A DNA stretch of 64,000 nucleotides from Entoloma clypeatum (GCA_963565915.1 OY751494.1:3224001-3288000); one strand, 5' to 3'; shown: positions 24,260 through 36,064, counted from the first letter of the stretch. Notes: a model not told the origin generated them from the sequence alone. A program made the numbers and translations.

Positions 24260-26118
24260 ATGAGTGTGAAAGCCAAGGCAGCGGCCCTCCTCCTCCTCCT
24301 CACCCCGTTCGACTCCTCCCTCCTCAGAAATGATTCCTGCTTGGCCAGTTGTTTCTTCGGAAACGTCAAGGACGGCCAGACCGTTCTCAGTGTGTTGCAA
24401 CCCGATCCCACCTGTTTGGCCTCCTGGACATCGAACACAAGTACTCTCGCGCCATCTGCTTCTATCACCCAAGCCAGCCAAGACATACAGCAGCTTGTCT
24501 GGCTGGAAGAATCGGCTGTTGAAGAATCCCTGAAATCTCGCGTCCCATCAGCAGAGCGCGGCCTCGACGGGTTCCTCCACAGGCTATCGACCAATCAGCA
24601 TGGAAATCAAGCACAGGCAGTCATGAACGTGCTGCATTCTTCCTTGGGCTATGAAATCCTCTATCGCAAGGCGTCCGCTGCGCTTATCTCTGTCGATCGC
24701 GACAAAGCTCGGGTTCTCGACTTGCTTCTCCCTCCGTTCTGGAAGTCTACTTTGCTTCCCACAGCACCCATCCCTTTCTATCCTGTATCCCCATCTAGTC
24801 TCAAACCGGTTGAGGAAATTCTGTCAAAACTTGAGTTCAATTCTACGATCGCTTCCGTCGTCGACCACATATCGGTTTCGCGGATGCGTAGTGACGCCCT
24901 GTTTCTCACTGGGGAAGACGCTGATTCTGGAATCATATCCAGACACTCGTTTTCTCCTGGAGCTCTAACCGCTGCGTCATGGTTGAAAGTTCAATTCGAA
25001 GGAACCGGCGCCTCGTGCACTTTGAACCCGTTCCTCGTTGGCTTTGCACCTAATGTTATCTGGTGTGTCCTGCCCTCTTCTGTACTGGGCTGGCTCCGAC
25101 CTCACCATTTTAACAAGCCGATATGCTTCGGTGAAAAATACAACGTCAACTGTACTGTTCAGTGCGCATTATGATAGCCGTGGCTCGTTTGGGCATACCC
25201 GGGCCCCTGGAGGTAATGATGACGGTTCTGGAACAATGGCAATTTTGTCCATTGCCAGGGCCATAAAACGTCAAAAGATTAGATTTCACAGCAACGTGGA
25301 ACTTGTTGCATTCGCAGGCGAAGAACAAGGACTACTCGGATCCAAGGCCTATGCTCGTGAGTCTCAAGAATCATCACTTTGATAAAGACGTCGGTTTATC
25401 AGACTCTCATAGGTGAACTTCGAGCAGCCAATGCCAACATAATACTCATGGTGCAAGCGGACATGCTAGCATTCCACGCACCCGGAGAACCTCCCCAACT
25501 AGGCCTCCCCGATCGGTACTATACATCTATTCATCTGCCCAGTTCTCTAAATTGATTGCAACAATAGCATCGGGTCTCCTCTTGCCACTCAGCTAGTGGC
25601 CAATGTTTCTGCTTTGTATAGCCCTGAACTTCATGTTGGCTTTACCCCCGTCAGTGACTTTTCCTATTCGATTCTGCGCGGACCTTATCACTATGTCACC
25701 TTAGGCATGCTGTAGCGACCATCAGGTACGTCGCGCTGGGCGTTCATACTTTGCTGTAGTTTTACTTACCAGCTCTCAGTCCTTTCATGAACAAGGTTAC
25801 CCCGCGACCCAGGTATTCGAGCGTGCAGGTCCGAGTAAGTAATTCAAACGTTTTATTCCACATATAAACTTGACTTCATTCAGTTGCTGATCCAATGTAC
25901 CATAATTCTGGCAAGACCTTGTCACTTCTTGGTGTGATTGATCATAATTTCTCCATTAGGTGATCTCAGCGAACGTACTGGCTATGATTTCGAACAGGTC
26001 AAATCTATTGCTAAAGTACAGGTCGGTGATTCATTTGTTGCGTCGCCTTTACGGCTCTTATTTGAAAAAATAGTTGGCGACTCTGCTTCACGTTGCAGGG
26101 TTCGAGTTCTCGGAGTAA
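24260..26118 (+). CDS. Secreted M28-family zinc aminopeptidase
   Basis: The start at 24260 opens a hydrophobic leader (KAKAAALLLLLTPFDSSLL) typical of a signal peptide. Zinc ligands of the M28 fold are all visible once exons are joined: His in SAHYDSRGS, Asp in GGNDDGSGT, Glu-Glu in VAFAGEEQGLLGS, Asp in MVQADMLAF and His in CCSDHQSFHEQGYP. The exon ending DHQ joins SFHEQ over an intron starting GTACGT. The stop is at 26116-26118, after a last exon reading LATLLHVAGFEFSE. Family members are secreted or vacuolar aminopeptidases with broad specificity. The conserved GDLSERTGYDFEQVKSIAKV closes the domain. It diverges from VAC14. Confidence 0.88.
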
Positions 26119-26452
26119 ATTCATCTAGAAGGACAATAGGTAGCAGCATACTCCAGTCAAAGGAATTACTTTTCGAATTAATCAATACCCTCCAAGGGTC
26201 AAATCACGAGTTAATAGCCTCCAATCAGAAGGGAAATCCAATCCTGCTGAGTTTTACGCTACAGCAGAATCCGAACTTTATGTTATGTCGACTCGAGATA
26301 TCGCAGGTTGTCCAGGGATCTGCACTTCTTTCATTCTAAGACATGGATCCAGCGACTCATGATCGGGGCTACGTGGAATTTCGCCTGCAATCACCCCTAA
26401 ATGCGAGAGACAGAAAGTGGAATGTAGCACACTGAGGACAACAAGTTGATAA
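26119..26452. other. Convergent 3' spacer, no gene seen
   Basis: The stretch lies between the stop codons of the M28 peptidase and the sugar transporter. Open frames that cross it are continuations of introns or shadows. It probably contains both 3' untranslated regions. Confidence 0.5.
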
Positions 26453-29276
26453 TTAAGCCTCTTCCACGACCACAGCCCGACCAGACTTTTCTAGGACAGG
26501 AACATTATGTCCTGAAATAGATGCCTTCACGGGAGAAGGATCCTAGAGATCTGTTTGACATCGCAGGACAGTAGGAAACGAAGGGCGAACCTCAAATATT
26601 TCATTCAATTCCTCCCTGAAAGAAAATCCGATTCCTCGTCAGTGCCTAGCTTCCCTCTACTGCGAGGCAACTCACAGGGTGCGGCCCTTAGTCTCAACCG
26701 CGCAGAACCATATTACTACGCATTCGAACAGGTCCCATGCGATATAGACAATGTAGTACTAGGCAAACGTACCATCACTGGATTGATATTCAAAAATAAG
26801 ATGGCAGCTTACTTTCCATTGTATATTTCCTAGTGCAATAGGTCCAGCGTAGGTGTTGACAAAAGAAGCGCAACTAACTGCAAGTGCATATCTGCATTAT
26901 GTGTTAGTCGAAAATACATAGAGCCATTTTTGAGACATACACAGCCATTCCCTTTGCGCTTCGCGCTAATCATTGGTGGAATGCCAAGAACTATGCACAT
27001 ATCTTACCGAGTATTATAATCCAAACATTCAGCCGGATAAAGAGCTTGCAGTGGTGTATATGCCATACTGTAGAAAAAACCAAACAAGACTGCCGAATAA
27101 GAAATAGAACAATCAGAACTAACAACATTGAAATTTGCTGGACTTACAGATAAAGGCTATGGCAGCATTGGCACCTGTGGGGTTAGCACCACCGTGGCCC
27201 CACTTGGCGGTACATCCTGATAAACGTTAGTCAATAGATAGATCGGACAATGCGATTTTTGTCTGCTTGCCAGTAACGACAGCGAGCATTCCAGCACAGA
27301 TCAGCGTTCCCCAAAACCACATTTTGCGCCTTCCGACTGAAGGGCTGCAGTGATCAGCCAAACATGATAAGGATCATACCAAACTAACCTCTGTCCGTAA
27401 GGGACGTTCCAATCAATGCTCCCCCAGCCGAGATAAGTGTGTTTGCAAAATTCAAGACAAGCCGACGGTCTTGCGAAGTGACTCCTGCGTTGCTGAATAG
27501 AATAGTCAAGAAGTATCTAGCAAACGAGTGAGAATATGGTTCTGTATTTTCCCCTAGTTATGCATTCGCACCCAAGGCCATTTCCAGACCATTGCTAGGT
27601 CAATATATCAGCTATCGAAAACCGTGTTTGAAGGCAGATTATACCCCAAAGAATCCCATCAAAAGCATCATAAACGTTCTATAGCGGGCATTGCGAGTGT
27701 TGACGAGTTCTGAATAATCCCACCTAAGATCATCTCAGAAAATTGGACAAAGACTGATGGTCAGAACATACCAGCGCTTGTCCGAGGCATCAAGCCTGAT
27801 TGCCTGTTCAATTTCCTTCCATTCTAGAAGAACGAGCGGGGCGTTTTCATCATCGTTGCCGTGGTATTTGACGAGAATTCTTCGAGCTTCCTCCTTACGA
27901 CCAATCGAAAGAAGCCAGCGGGGAGACTGTAGAACTGTTATAACATCTATGGATCGGAGAAGATATTCAATTTGGTCACCTCAGGGAGGAACCAGGCGAA
28001 AATTGCAAGAATACCAGCAGGAACGATCTGGATGGCAAGTGGAGCTCTAAACGAGGTCGTGCTGTTGATTCGGCCGGTGGCGATGGTTATGCCAGCTTGG
28101 AGTTTTAATTCAGTTGGAAACAGAAGAAACCACATCGGATACACACTACACAAGATAGAGCCCGAGTAGTAGAAGGCTGATCAAAATAAAATCGAGACCC
28201 AATTGAATACTAGACCATCAAACATACTGTTATATCTGAAAGGTGCAGAAATTAACTATTAAACGCTGTGGATGTTCTTTCAAATTCATCTCCACTTACA
28301 GACCAGTCAATCGGCCACGCCACTGGCCACTCGAAAGTCAATAAGTTACGCGTGAGGTCAAAAGAACATACTTGGGGTGGAGACATTTCTACAACATATG
28401 ACGGTGCCGCCGTCGTTGTGATAGCTACGCCAAAACCAAGGACAAATCGTCCACCAAGAAGGGCATGAACATCCTTCGCAACCGTGACGACAATGCCACC
28501 TAAGACTGTGTGTCAATATCTTTGCAACTGACTCGCGATAGTTCTGGATAGATTCACCGAGTATGATGATAACGCTGCCCAGCCACTACGAATATGCCAT
28601 TGGGTCACTTCGAGGCACGAAAAGTGAGGTTGACATACCATGCCACCTCGGCGTCCGAACCGATCGGTGACGGGTCCAGCGATGACCACACCGACAATGC
28701 TACCTGGCAATGAAATCAAACATACAAAGGAGGTATTCTAGTCAGGTACAAACCTATGGAGTACTATTGTTTGGGTTATAAGCAGTCAACTCCAGAGGAT
28801 TAATCACCAGGCTTGCACTTACGATACCGAAGACGATAGCAGTGACGGTCCCTACTCCACCTCCTGCGTCTTTACCATCGATATGGAAGTAATCGAGATA
28901 TTGCCTTCGGGAATCGGGGATGATTCATCACTTTTCTTACTTGGGGAGGGAAACACGTACTGCATCCCGTTGACCGCACTCATGACTTGGAGATGCGAAA
29001 TGGCAGATTTGTAATGAAGGACCACTAAAACCACTTACCTGAACCATCGAACCCATTGGACAAGCTGCCCATGAAAGACACGAGCAGTATTGCATAAAGC
29101 TGCAATGATCTCTTACTCATCGGGCTGAGCTGAGGACCTGTAGACAACGCCAGAGCATAGTCTGCATTGACGATACCGACAATCCTAGCGTTTTTGTGGG
29201 TGGCTGCGTCGCCTGATCCCACCTTTTCGTCAGGCGTAACCACTCGGCTATCTCGTTCCCCTGCTTGGGAGGACAT
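26453..29276 (-). CDS. MFS sugar transporter
   Basis: Major facilitator of the sugar porter family, in the plasma membrane. The start at 29276 (MSSQAGERDSRVV) gives a soluble N-terminus. Then come LYAILLVSFMGSLSNGFDGS (first membrane segment), GGGVGTVTAIVFG, GSIVGVVIAGPVTDRFGRRG (the family R-x-G-R-R motif) and SPRWLLSIGRKEEARRILV (PESPRW-type motif), followed by KYHGNDDENAPLVLLEWKE. The C-terminus EELNEIFE, then DPSPVKASI and ending VVVEEA (stop at 26453-26455), fits the ETKGR-EELxxIFE end of the family. More than ten short exons are used, so exact joints are approximate. The Asn/Asp-rich loop and LEWKEIE resemble fungal lactose/hexose permeases. The substrate is unknown. Confidence 0.85.
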
Positions 29277-29757
29277 TGCGGCGATGTCTCTGGGAAACCA
29301 ATGTGGGGTGAAATTTCTGCGAACCTTCGGACCGAATAAACTCGGTGAACCGGTGGGAAGAAAAAACAATACCTGAGGCAGAATGTCACTCAGTACATAT
29401 GACATGATATGAGGATCAGATAATAGTACCCATTGACTCTGGAGAGATATCGGAGGACATGAAGACATATATGGATGTGAAGGCCCAGGGAATAACTTGG
29501 GGTATATCCGTGACCACGACAAGGTGCAAAGCCTTGGTTCAGCCATTAAGTTGCCAGAGGCTCAATACATTAAGTATGGTATTCATAACTTGATCATAAT
29601 TTGCTTAAAGTCTGTAAGTAGACATCATAGAGGAACAGTAGGTGCACCGCACCTCAGGCCTCGGTAGTAATTGACCTCAGGCTCGACCGACTGACGGGGA
29701 ATGACTTCGAAATCTGCATCACTTCCTTTTCCCAGGAGCGGCCCGGTTTGACCGAAA
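29277..29757. other. Divergent promoter region, no gene seen
   Basis: This is the 5' region shared by the sugar transporter (minus) and the SET-domain gene (plus). No separate gene is supported; a minus-strand open frame at 29625-29840 is the shadow of the SET gene's first exon. Confidence 0.5.
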
Positions 29758-31200
29758 ATGACTGAGCCAGCCGTCGCGATATCATTCAGAGCATGGCTCA
29801 CGGAAAACAGAGGCGCATTCAATGTCAATGCTGCTTTCAATCAAGGTCAATCCTTTACGATCTACCAATGAAGTGTCACTGAACCCCAACAGTTAATCTC
29901 GGATTGTCAGTCGTGGCGCAAAGGGATTTGCCATCCAATGAAACACTAGCGCAGTGCCCTTTTCATCTTGCTATCACCGAAGAATCGTCGCAACAAGCGC
30001 TCTGTCAATATCTGGCCCTGGACGATGTCATATCTGGCAAGAAATGGTCTGAGCGACAGTGGATTTCTTCATATATTTGTTTTCATTGGATTATCGAGGA
30101 TGCAAGGTGATCATTACACTTCCTTCCATATGAATTTGAGAGCTTATTTCGTTAAGTAAATTTGCTCATCATGCCTACATACAGACTCTGCCATCAACTC
30201 AGCAGCTACGGACACCCCTTCATTTCACCCCTCTAGAGTTGAAGATGTTTGAAGGTACAAATATTTACCATGCAACTTTAGACCGCGAAAGGGAATGGAG
30301 GCAAGAATGGAAGAGTTGCCAAGGTATAGTTTCGGAAGCAGATGCTGTCTGGGGTGCAAAGTTTTCGTGGTGTGTACTTACAGGCTGGATTCCTGAGCAT
30401 TCACAAGATTCACCTTCTACATTTTCGAAAAGGGAATTCTATCTGACTGCAGCAACCTATGTCTCGTCTCGCGCTTTCCCATCCTCACTTTTGTCTCCGA
30501 ACCCGTCTTTACAATCATCACCCACAACTAAACCTGTGCTCCTACCTGGGATTGACGCTTTCAATCATGCCAGAGGGAAACCTGTTTCTTGGGTTGTCAC
30601 TTATCCAGACTCCCCAAATGCCGAGGTAGATCTGCCGAACATTTCTCTGGTTCTTCATACATCAACCGGCCAAGGCCAAGAACTTATGAACAATTACGGG
30701 GCTAAGCCAAACTCTGAATTTATACTAGGATATGGGTTCTCCATACCAAACAACCCTGATGACACAATCGTTTTGAAGGTAGGGGGTATTGATGGTAGAA
30801 AATGGGAGGTGGGACGCTTAGCACGAGGTGTTGATGGACTGTGGGACGAAATCCTGACTTCGATGACAGAACATCCAGATTCACCCTCGACTTACGAGGA
30901 ACATCTTGATGCAGCGGGAGCATTAGCTGAGATGGTACAGACACTCCTTGATCGCCTTCCTGATAGCGAGGACCATTGGAACAATGAAATCCGTCCAGAA
31001 GTTACCGTGATGTGGCGCGACTATGTTGAAGGTGAGTGAATCCAAACACAGCGGTACCGCCGGTACGAGTAGTATTTGATGATCTCCAAGGCCAGCGCGA
31101 TATTCTGGAACACGTGCTTGCCTTCGCTCAGGACAAAGAGCAAGTCGCTATCGAGGCTGCTCATGTAGAAGGGGTCGAAATTATTCTGGAGACTAAATAG
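29758..31200 (+). CDS. SET-domain protein lysine methyltransferase (RKM/LSMT type)
   Basis: Exon 1 (29758-29845, MTEPAVAISFRAWLTENRG) joins LGLSVVAQRDLPSNETLAQ over a 47-base intron, the usual start of the class that methylates ribosomal proteins, Rubisco or cytochrome c. The SET core is split by an insert domain as expected. After it come LLPGIDAFNHARGKPVSW (the NHxxG-like motif) and ELMNNYGAKPNSEFILGYGF (the catalytic N-Y-G and F-x-YGF region). A Rubs-subs-bind-like helical C-terminus follows, and the last exon, after GTGAGT, reads QRDILEHVLAFAQDKEQ and ends at 31200. Substrate not predictable from sequence. Confidence 0.85.
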
Positions 31201-31627
31201 CTCTCTCGATCATCACTATCTCAGAGGCCGCAATACATTCAGGCTCAAATCTGAGAAGTTTACACACAAACGAATACCTCAATCTGAGGGGAACTTTCAG
31301 TGTTGCTTCCAGACGGACGAAAGACGGACGCATCTAGTCTCAGGCTCCAGACCCTTGATCAATTGGACAAGGTAGGTTTGTTTTCGTATCAAAAGGCGAG
31401 GTACGACCCTGACAAAGGAAATGGGCAACTTGGAGCAACAAGGCCCTTTGGTCGTTCTGATATCAACCTGTGTCTGCCGATCACGTGGCTGATATTTCTC
31501 ATGTCAAGCTTCATCCAGTTTTACGGGTTGCAATCCATCCAAAAACTCTGCCTGAGGGCACTGCGGCAGCAAGTAATAATTATATCTGGCCTATTTCACG
31601 AATCAGCTTGATTTCTTGGGCGGGATT
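31201..31627. other. Spacer with an unexplained open frame
   Basis: A frame from 31300 to 31611 stays open for about 100 codons (VLLPDGRKTDASSLRLQ...), and another reads VKLHPVLRVAIHPKTLPEG. Neither has an ATG in a convincing position or a family I recognise. It may be untranslated leader of the RING gene or a gene relic. Confidence 0.3.
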
Positions 31628-33134
31628 ATGGTGTCTGCAGGTCCGTCAAAGTGTGTTCACAATTTAACCCGCAAATACAAGATGAACCCTGAGTCCGCGT
31701 CATTCGTAGAGGAAAGCAACGCTCGTTTGAGGACTTCCGGGATAGTTCATCTTCGTTATCACCCGTGCCAGAGGAGTTATCGGCACAGAAAACGAAGAGA
31801 TGTACGTCGTTGCATTCTGCCCTCACCCAACCGCAAGGTCTGAACAACCCTAGCAAAACGGGCAGAGACCAGGCAATGCCCGGTTTGTGAGGAGCCTATC
31901 CCCCTCCGATTACTGGCAACGCATGTAGTGCTGGAGTCTCAACGCGTGGAAGTGATCATTGATGAGATCGGGTCCACAGACTTCGTGTCTGACGATATGT
32001 ATGGGTTTCATCCTCTCGGATATACCAGGACTCTGAGTTCACCGCTAGACCGGGGTCTAGTTCACGTACCCGCCGTTCCGCTGTCAAAGCTCGGAAATCT
32101 ATGAGCAGGTTGAAAGTAAGAAGCAAGCCGACGGATTCCCTGCAGCAAGCCGGAAAGACGATCCAACATATCAAACGACGACGTAGACAACGTTTGGCGA
32201 AATACCGTGAAATGTTCCGGGGAGAAGAAGTGTTTGATGTTAAAGACGGCAGGATGAAGTGGGGTGGGATAGAGATCACATGTCCTATCTGTCGGTTAAC
32301 AGTGAGGGGAGATGAAGACGTGGTAGATGCGCATGTAGATGCTTGTCTAGCCAACGAGGTGCGAAGATCGGAGGAAGAAAGGGAACAACATATTCCCCAA
32401 GAACACAGAGCATATGAGAGCAACTTGAACGAGGACGACAATCAAAGCGCTACTGGCCATGTGGGGGATGTACGAGGTATGTTATCGTGCTCTATGTGTG
32501 CGAAAAATAGCTCAACTGGTTGCAGGAACGGGATTTCACACGCGCAGCGGTCTAGATGAGGATGTAGATGATGAATTAGATGTGGATGGTGATGAAGGAT
32601 TTGGAGAACCTCAGTTTACGGAGGGGGATATCTTGCCCGTCGATCATCCACGTCCAACGATGGACCAGGATATAGAGGTGGAAATTGAAAGTGACAGTGA
32701 AGAAGAAGAAGCACAACGTGAACAGAAGACACTCCGGGACTTGGTTGCTGAGGGAAAAGTCGTTCGAAACATCGCTCACAACGGATTGGACCCTATCAAA
32801 GCCAAAGTAGAAGGTGTGGCAGAAACGAACAAGATGAACTCGACAATTCTTGTAACTGCTTTGGAAGCGAAAGTCAAGCACCTGGTAACCCTGATTGCTT
32901 TCCTCTTCGCCATAAATTGAATATCTTCGCATCCAGGAATCAATGGGCCTGTCGCCTTCAACATCTCCCCTGTGTCGGATATGCCTCGACCCATACAACG
33001 AGCCCACAATTTCGATTGGATGTTGGCATACATTTTGCAGAGAATGCTGGCTTCGCTGTCTTGGTTCCACCAAACTATGTCCAATCTGCAAGCGCATCAC
33101 TGGGGCGACAGACTTACGGAGGATTTACCTCTGA
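31628..33134 (+). CDS. RNF220-like RING E3 ubiquitin ligase
   Basis: Predicted ubiquitin ligase. A small first exon (MVSAV, ATG at 31628) joined over a 50-base intron gives RVIRRGKQRSFEDFRDSSSS; this start is an inference. A GTACGT intron then joins to KRAETRQCPVCEEPIPLRLL, a C2H2-like zinc motif. The middle holds IQHIKRRRRQRLAKYREMF and EITCPICRLTVRGDED with DAHVDACL. After a highly acidic linker, the C-terminal C3HC4 RING reads CRICLDPYNEPTISIGCWHT, then FCRECWLRCLGSTKLCPICK, ending TDLRRIYL at 33134. This order (CPVCxxP zinc motif, second zinc motif, C-terminal RING) matches the RNF220 family. Nuclear location is likely from the basic stretch. Confidence 0.8.
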
Positions 33135-33526
33135 CGTCTTCCTTTATCGAGCTTCTATACCTCATCTTTCATCTGAGGAGATATGACATTAGTGTGTTAT
33201 CTCTTTCTGTTGGCATTAGAAATATGAAGGGAAGGGTTCATATCTGGCCTCGTCAAGTCCACATTCCAACATTGCCGATAAACCAGCTCCATTACGGCGG
33301 TTACACCAGGCAGCAGTTAATTGCTCAGGGCGCATCGATGCGCCACCACGACGACTTTAATCATCATGTCCTTCGTGTAAAATTCAACTCACCCAAAAGG
33401 TAAAGAGTTTGGCATCAGCAAGTCACAGCGGTTAGAAGGGAAGCCTCGAGAGGGTGTATTTTGGGTTTTTTTTTTCTCTAGCGCATTAATGTAACAATAC
33501 AAAAGTGAAACTCGGGCCATGTCTCT
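33135..33526. other. Convergent 3' spacer, no gene seen
   Basis: It lies between the RING ligase stop and the TOM7 stop. A T10 run sits near 33467-33476. Nothing else is supported. Confidence 0.5.
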
Positions 33527-33854
33527 TCACGCAAGTGGACTGATCAACCTGGAATGACGTCTGAGTGTGTTGCTACTGAGGGAAAGAACGTAGGACACGC
33601 ACTTGATTAGGGAAGGCTGAGGATTACTCCGTGTGAACCCGACGTAGATGATGAGTGGTATCCAGCCATAATGTAACACAGTCTATCGAAAAGAATAAGA
33701 TGAGCGGTTCCTGCAAAGGTTTGGGTTGGTGTGACACATACACGTCCAACCTCAACGACTTTGGCAATTCTTTCCTGGACAAAACCCTGAACTGAACAAG
33801 TTGCTCATAAGACAGGGAGAAGCTGAAACCAACCTTGTTCTCTTCTGAAGGCAT
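33527..33854 (-). CDS. TOM7: Mitochondrial import receptor subunit Tom7
   Basis: This 51-residue protein is split into four exons and is not visible as one open frame. Exon 1 (33854-33834) reads MPSEENK, exon 2 (33774-33742) ERIAKVVEVGR, exon 3 (33682-33603) TVLHYGWIPLIIYVGFT then RSNPQPSLIK, and exon 4 (33548-33527) LISPLA and stop. All junctions are GT...AG and keep frame. The HYGWIP...IYVGF membrane segment and the PxPSLxKL end are the Tom7 signature. Tom7 modulates assembly of the outer-membrane TOM complex. It diverges from eIF3f with 116 bases between start codons. Confidence 0.93.
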
Positions 33855-33970
33855 ACTCAAGGTCGTTTTTCTTTTTTGAATGGAGAGTTGAGGTGGCAAG
33901 CACGTGGCGGCAGTTGCCGAACACATTTTTGGGTTGTGCGCTCGTGCAATAAAAGGGTCGCATAAAAAAG
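33855..33970. promoter_or_regulatory. Shared promoter of TOM7 and eIF3f
   Basis: These 116 bases separate the two divergent start codons and so must hold both 5' leaders and core promoters. A palindromic CACGTG lies at 33901-33906, near the middle. This hexamer is the binding site of bHLH factors in fungi. Whether it works here is inference. Confidence 0.5.
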
Positions 33971-35118
33971 ATGTCTCTGGGACCGCCGTCGTCTGCGATC
34001 TACATTCACAACAAGTCTACGACTTCCAATGCTACGTACGTCTCCTTTTTCCTGGACATGTTTGTGATCTTATCTCTGTAATCAGACGTGTGCCAACGAG
34101 CGTGACCGTTCATCCCGTCGCCATTTTCTCCATCCTCGACCATTACCTCCGCCGTACAGATGCACAAGATCGAGTTATTGGAACACTTGTAGGGACGCGG
34201 ACGGAAACAGAGGTTGAGATACGCTCCTCGTTCGCCGTCCTCCATAGCGAGACAAGCGAGCAGGTTGCAGTGGACATGGAATACCACAGGACAATGTACG
34301 AGCTTCATCATAAAGTCAACCAGAAGGAGGTCATTGTAGGATGGTATGCCTGCACCTGCAAATTTGTTTACCCTTACTCAATCTCCCCGATTTCCAGGTA
34401 CTCAACAGGATCAAATCTCAACACTTATTCTGCCCTCATCCAAAACTTTTACTCTCAAGAAACCGCACCCCACCAGGCTATTCATCTCGCCGTCAACACT
34501 GGCATAGAAATGGACCAGCAAGGTGGAGTCAAGGCCTACGTCAGGTGCGCTGTTTATAATTGGAAAAACAACCAACCTCACTTCGCCACAAAGTTCCCCT
34601 GTCGGGGTCTTCCCAAAACCCGAAAATTGCGTTTTTGTGCCAGTTCCTGTAGAGCTTCGATTTCATGACGCAGAACGCAGCGGCAGTACGCATCTTAATT
34701 GATATCCCTTCGCGGACTTACATCTACCCTAGTCGATTTGCTGACGAGGACAGCAACCTCGCCAGAATCTACATCAAACCAACCTATTGCTGACCTCGAG
34801 ATTCTTGAGCGATCTATACGGAGCGTGTCCGATATGCTTGATCAGGTGTTGGCATATGTACAGGCAGTCTTGTCCGGAGAGAAACAAGGTGACCCAGCTA
34901 CTGGTCGGTATCTCATGGATACTCTTGGTGGTAGCACTGGAGATCTCGAAAAGAGTGGTTTCAATGCAAGTCTTCAAGTACGTGTTACTTTTTTTTTTGC
35001 GGCTGCCAAGATTTTCTGATGTCCAGATCTCCAGGATACACTCATGATTTCATACCTCGCGAACCTAGTCCGGTCGCAGGCACAGGTAGCATCCAGATTA
35101 GCCCTTGCTGCCGCATAA
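33971..35118 (+). CDS. eIF3f: Translation initiation factor eIF3 subunit f
   Basis: MPN-domain subunit of the eIF3 complex, which helps recruit mRNA to the 40S subunit. [20 protein letters not shown] joins over a GTACGT intron to [20 protein letters not shown] and [20 protein letters not shown], the MPN start. Later exons give [21 protein letters not shown], shortened here to NQKEVIVGW, then [19 protein letters not shown] and [10 protein letters not shown]. The JAMM zinc ligands of active MPN+ enzymes are not conserved at the HxH position, as expected for eIF3f. The C-terminal helices ([19 protein letters not shown]) and the end [20 protein letters not shown] complete the family pattern. The stop is at 35116-35118. 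Confidence 0.92.
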
Positions 35119-35159
35119 TAATGATTTGGAGCATCCGAGATTGCTCTTAACAACACGGA

Positions 35160-35173
35160 GGGGGGGGGGGGGG
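35160..35173. repeat. G14 homopolymer between eIF3f and UreF stops
   Basis: Fourteen consecutive G on the plus strand lie directly next to the UreF stop codon (35174-35176) and 42 bases after the eIF3f stop. It falls in both 3' untranslated regions. The exact length may be affected by sequencing error. Confidence 0.9.
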
Positions 35174-36064
35174 CTAACTATTAAATATCCTCGAGTGCTG
35201 CAAGTCATGTCGCCCTGCGAGAATCTCTCCAAGAGGCCATGTGTTTGCAGGGCCCTGTTCGATCTCGTCGAAATTGCTGTCAGGGCTGTCCAGGAGGCCT
35301 GTACGGAGACTCTTGCAGTGAGATGCTTCGGCTACGATGAGGGGCCGGATGGTGTGCATCAAGAGTTGTTGCGCATGATAAGGCCCGATATTATTGAGAC
35401 GGATAGAAGCGGAGAGAAGACTGCGTGCATGTAGAAAGAGGTGAAGGAATTGTGAGCGTTCTATGAAGGAGAAGAGAGTTAGAGCTGGTTGGGTTGAAGA
35501 TGATTGTTGTGAACCTAGGGATAAGCCGAGAGCAGCGGTCAGTGCGCCCCAGCAGATAGGTAGATGGCCGTGAACTTGTTCTTTCCTAACGAGGAGTTTG
35601 AAGTGGTCAAGGAGGTCGCTCAATCGCGTGCTTTGATGGCACGCGTCTGAACGGGCACCCGTCGTGGAGGAAGGACGGGAAAACCCCTTGGAATACAGCG
35701 TAAGTAGCGCTACGCCTTGTGATTTCGATGCACGTCTCCCGACGTGATTGAGGGTCATGGCATCGTATAATGAGTCCACAGCTGAGAGATCTTTCACCGC
35801 TTGATCTATCCTTCGGCCCTCTTCCACATCGAGTGAAGCAGCGAACTGGGAAACAACGCGATGTGCATCAGAAACGAATGGCATCGTGCTGCGTCCGTAA
35901 GCCCTCAGGCTGTCGCGGGCAAAGGTGGTCGTGGTAGAGCCCGATGTAGTCCCGAATCCGTGCTTGACATAGGACTCGAGACCAGATGAGGCAACGAAGG
36001 AGCCCGTTGGAAGGTTGCTGTCCGAGAGGAGGAGCAGGATGTAAGTCTCGTCGTCGTTGTCCAT
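35174..36064 (-). CDS. ureF: Urease accessory protein UreF
   Basis: UreF works with UreG and UreD/H to load nickel into urease. A single uninterrupted frame of 296 codons starts MDNDDETYILLLLSDSNLPTG; the family begins with this LLLSDSxLPTGxFxxSxGLE pattern. Other landmarks are SGLESYVKHGF, SKGFSRPS, VHGHLPICWGALTAALGLSL (the H-x-P...G-x-xxxxLG motif) and SASIRLNNIGPYHAQQLL. It ends GRHDLQHSRIFNS. It is one of the few intron-free genes here. It ends against the G14 run and diverges from the AFG1-like gene, with 232 bases between start codons. Confidence 0.93.
   Translation of the reverse strand: MDNDDETYILLLLSDSNLPTGSFVASSGLESYVKHGFGTTSGSTTTTFARDSLRAYGRSTMPFVSDAHRVVSQFAASLDVEEGRRIDQAVKDLSAVDSLYDAMTLNHVGRRASKSQGVALLTLYSKGFSRPSSTTGARSDACHQSTRLSDLLDHFKLLVRKEQVHGHLPICWGALTAALGLSLGSQQSSSTQPALTLFSFIERSQFLHLFLHARSLLSASIRLNNIGPYHAQQLLMHTIRPLIVAEASHCKSLRTGLLDSPDSNFDEIEQGPANTWPLGEILAGRHDLQHSRIFNS

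Noticed and set aside
26555..26833. Plus-strand open frame of 92 codons
   Set aside because: It runs opposite to the C-terminal exons and introns of the sugar transporter (for example EELNEIFE is encoded on minus) and has no recognisable content.
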